From the NCBI GenBank assembly GCA_026418275.1, contig JAOABQ010000099.1:143757-207756 (forward strand): a stretch of 64,000 bases of DNA, in the 5' to 3' direction. The stretch comes from Clostridia bacterium. GTDB taxonomy: Bacteria; Bacillota; Clostridia; Acetivibrionales; DSM-2933. The notes below the pieces were generated by a model. That model was not told where the DNA came from. It saw nothing but the letters and a program-made list of their open reading frames with translations, and searched no databases. Positions 62,185 to 64,000 of the stretch are shown in pieces. The stretch's first letter is position 1. The number at the start of each line of letters is the position of its first letter. A program made the translations under genes and the position numbers.

Positions 62185-62973
62185 TCAAACAATATCCTGT
62201 TTCAAGTCTTCATATGCAAAAAGCGGAATGTCATACAAATCTCCAAAATGTTTATAAATAACAGCCGAAGCCTTAAACAAACTATCAATAGAATTAACAT
62301 GAGGAATCTTAAGTCCGATCATCTTTGAAGATTCTTTGACCCTTTCATCTGGAACACAACAAAGCTCTCCTGGTATGTTAGAATAAATACTTTGGCACCG
62401 CAACTCTCTAAGGATTAGAGGGATTTTTATTCTCATTCTTTTCTGACCTGCCCCCAAACCATCAAGTGTGCTGATATAGTTAATAAAAATCATATAGTCG
62501 TTCCGCAAATTTGCTGTTTCTAATGTTTCTTTAATAGAACTCCAGTTTTTTGCGATTACAGAAACACTGGAATAAAAATCACTTCTAAAGCTTACTTTCT
62601 TTCTGGCGACTAACCCGCTACAAAGCTTGACTATATTTCGGGCATTTTTATCACTGTTATCAATTTCAGATTTTACAAAGGAATCATCAAGCCATAAGTC
62701 AATTACAGCCTTTCCGCTTTCTTTGAGATATGTAGTAAAAAATGCAGCATTCTCCCATGGCCCAGTCTTTGACCATGATGAAGCCAAAACAAAGAGTAAA
62801 AACAGATCATCTTCTCGCTTTAAATCCAAGCACATTTTCATATCACTTGGTAGAAAAATATTAAAATCATAAGTCCATCCCTGATACTCATTATTTGAAT
62901 TCAAATTTATATAAGAAAGCTTGTCTTTATTTTTTATTACTGCTGCAATCAGTTTTTCCCTCAAAATAATCAC
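62185..62973 (-). CDS. Unknown protein, first gene of the four-gene operon
   Basis: 262 residues, mostly helical. LFLLFVLASSWSKTGPWENAAFFTTYLKE and GLGAGQKRMRIKIPLILRELR followed by LCCVPDERVKESSKMIGLKIP weakly recall helix-hairpin-helix DNA glycosylases; I cannot confirm that. It starts with GTG, or TTG 62964 with a better spaced GAGGT. It opens the operon next to the tandem repeats. Confidence 0.65.
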   Translation of the reverse strand: MIILREKLIAAVIKNKDKLSYINLNSNNEYQGWTYDFNIFLPSDMKMCLDLKREDDLFLLFVLASSWSKTGPWENAAFFTTYLKESGKAVIDLWLDDSFVKSEIDNSDKNARNIVKLCSGLVARKKVSFRSDFYSSVSVIAKNWSSIKETLETANLRNDYMIFINYISTLDGLGAGQKRMRIKIPLILRELRCQSIYSNIPGELCCVPDERVKESSKMIGLKIPHVNSIDSLFKASAVIYKHFGDLYDIPLFAYEDLKQDIV

Positions 62974-63047
62974 ACCTCAAAATATATTTTACCAAATTTT
63001 TGATTCGAAGACTATCTATCTCGGACATTATTTCTGCCAAATGGTAT

Positions 63048-63115
63048 GCACACCCCCTCAGAAAAGTGAACACCCCTCCGAGAAAATGCACACCCCTCGC
63101 TAATTTTGAACACCC
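63048..63115. repeat. Four direct repeats with an exact 20-bp period
   Basis: GCACACCCC, GAACACCCC, GCACACCCC and GAACACCCG begin at 63048, 63068, 63088 and 63108. The spacers are alike (TCAGAAAAGT, TCCGAGAAAAT, TCGCTAATTTT). This resembles the multiple terminal repeats of IS21-family elements, but no istAB genes lie in the window, so it may be a relic or a binding array upstream of the four-gene operon. Confidence 0.7.
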
Positions 63116-63249
63116 GTGTGCAAAATTGTATAAATATTACATTTTACCTGTAAAATATTTAAGAAAAAGAGCCTCGATTTTACCCCTGAAAACAACGAAA
63201 GCCACTGAAATCAGTGACTTTGCATTGTATTAAAATTGTAGTTCTTATT

Positions 63250-63341
63250 TGGCGGAGAAGCAGGGATTCGAACCCTGGCTCCGATTGCTCAGACTAACGG
63301 TTTAGCAAACCGTCCCCTTCGACCTGCTTGGGTACTTCTCC
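63250..63341 (-). tRNA. tRNA-Ser (GCU)
   Basis: 92 bases with the acceptor GGAGAAG/CTTCTCC, discriminator G and encoded CCA, T-arm GGTTCGAATCC, anticodon loop TTGCTAA and a long variable arm, as in serine tRNAs. Confidence 0.95.
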
Positions 63342-63351
63342 AAATTATTAT

Positions 63352-63442
63352 TGGCGGAGAGAGTGAGATTCGAACTCACGGTAGCCTCACGACTACGCCG
63401 GTTTTCAAGACCGGTGCCTTAAACCAACTCGACCATCTCTCC
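63352..63442 (-). tRNA. tRNA-Ser (UGA)
   Basis: 91 bases with GGAGAGA/TCTCTCC, encoded CCA, T-arm GAGTTCGAATCTC, anticodon loop CTTGAAA and a long variable arm. Directly upstream of the other serine tRNA on the same strand, so the two are probably co-transcribed. Confidence 0.95.
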
Positions 63443-63804
63443 ATATCACTTAAGGCGACGAATAATATTATAAAATGTTTTCGATAAAAAGTCAATGGTT
63501 TTTTAACGTTATATTTTGGAATTTATGTATCCTTGTCATCTTTAAAAATTTTCTTTAATATATTAAATAATATTTCATATACCTGGTTCTTAAAATATCA
63601 TAAGTATGAAGTACATTTTTATATCTAAGTTGTTGATTTGTTACTTTTATTGTTATACATTAATCTTCATTTTTATTCAATCAAATCATTAATGCATTTG
63701 TTATATAATGAATTTAGACTAAATATCACTAAATACGAGTTTACATACATACTTTCTATTCCATCTTCTATTTACTAAATTTATTAAAAAAACGAATATA
63801 TAAT
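63443..63804. other. AT-rich intergenic spacer
   Basis: No open frame of convincing size. Very AT-rich sequence without clear repeats; it must contain the promoter of the tRNA pair, but the many TATAAT-like boxes make a choice impossible. Confidence 0.6.
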
Positions 63805-63840
63805 AAAATAAAACGCTTAATTGTTTAAACGTTTTATTTT
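63805..63840. terminator. Hairpin terminator in the right spacer
   Basis: AAAATAAAACG faces CGTTTTATTTT, a perfect 11-bp stem with a 14-base loop. A and T tracts on the two sides would let it end transcription in either direction. Confidence 0.7.
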
Positions 63841-63916
63841 TATTATATAAACTATAAATAAAGTCAGTAACATTGCATTAAATTTATAGGAAAACATTTA
63901 CGGTAGAAAAATAAAA

Positions 63917-63977
63917 CTCCTTTGGCTAAGATTAGGTTTGTGTCCCGACCGATACAATCCCAAAATTAGTAAAGGAG
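63917..63977 (+). promoter_or_regulatory. Hairpin that can hide the ribosome site of the last gene
   Basis: CTCCTTT-GG-CTAAG (63917-63930) pairs with the ribosome site AAAGGAG and the bases before it (CAAAATTAGTAAAGGAG). In mRNA this would block translation start, a feature known from transposase genes of insertion sequences. Confidence 0.5.
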
Positions 63978-63983
63978 CTAACT

Positions 63984-64000
63984 ATGAGATATTATATCAG
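63984..64000 (+). CDS. Start of a gene cut by the right edge
   Basis: ATG AGA TAT TAT ATC, preceded by AAAGGAG at a suitable distance. Only five full codons are seen. The ribosome-site hairpin upstream suggests a transposase, but the product is unknown. Confidence 0.5.

Noticed and set aside
63250..63442. tRNA-Ser genes as the prophage attachment site
   Set aside because: Large serine recombinases rarely use tRNA genes and I saw no copy of a tRNA end near the recombinases at the left side.
1..64000. CRISPR array
   Set aside because: No regular repeat-spacer pattern; the only periodic array (63048-63115) has spacers that are themselves similar and too short.

Overview
The window looks like chromosomal DNA of a low-to-mid GC Gram-positive (Bacillota, probably class Clostridia). 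Strong AGGAGG-type ribosome sites, frequent GTG/TTG starts, tandem large serine recombinases of the clostridial type and a phiLC3-type holin all fit this; I cannot name a genus. Most of the window is one large prophage plus a defence island that probably travels with it.

Layout. 1-2.7 kb: a MarR-type regulator and a heavy-metal P1B ATPase in one autoregulated operon. 2.8-6.4 kb: recombination module (two serine recombinases, a SHOCT-type small protein, an HTH/zinc protein). 6.5-24 kb: lysis, tail fibre/baseplate, tape measure, tail chaperone with a programmed -1 frameshift, tail tube (duplicated), head-tail joining, HK97-type capsid, protease and portal. The long tape measure and the absence of a sheath gene indicate a siphovirus. 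24-26 kb: a self-contained moron gene and the large terminase. 26-29 kb: an unusual cassette of GGCT-like cyclotransferase, amidoligase, DUF4314, a 'virulence-related' protein and a SymE-like protein, with three near-identical promoters. 29-35 kb: C5 and ParB-fused DNA methyltransferases, a SAM synthetase, small terminase, candidate cos site and HNH nuclease. 35-46 kb: replication genes (SNF2 helicase, VRR-NUC, primase-helicase, Rha regulator, family A polymerase, DUF2815, DUF2800) and sigma-like regulators. All of this runs on the minus strand.

46.1-47.7 kb is the lysogeny switch: XRE repressor and ImmA-type protease on the plus strand, with two promoters pointing at each other, each with a TACCAC-N5-GTGG operator in its spacer. 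47.8-59.9 kb is a plus-strand defence block: type I restriction-modification (hsdM, two hsdS genes, a tyrosine recombinase, a spare specificity cassette, a DUF6602 protein, hsdR), then McrB-McrC with an EVE domain. 60-63 kb is a tight four-gene minus-strand operon (unknown protein, GIY-YIG, HD-DUF429 fusion, PD-(D/E)XK-like) that may be an uncharacterised defence or nucleotide system. The right edge holds 20-bp-periodic repeats, two tRNA-Ser genes, AT-rich spacer and the first codons of another gene.

How it fits together: the prophage is probably kept by the XRE/ImmA switch and moved by the serine recombinase module. The methyltransferases and SAM synthetase would modify phage DNA, and the 47-63 kb block would be lysogenic-conversion cargo lying between the repressor and the attachment site. 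The exact prophage ends are not visible by eye.
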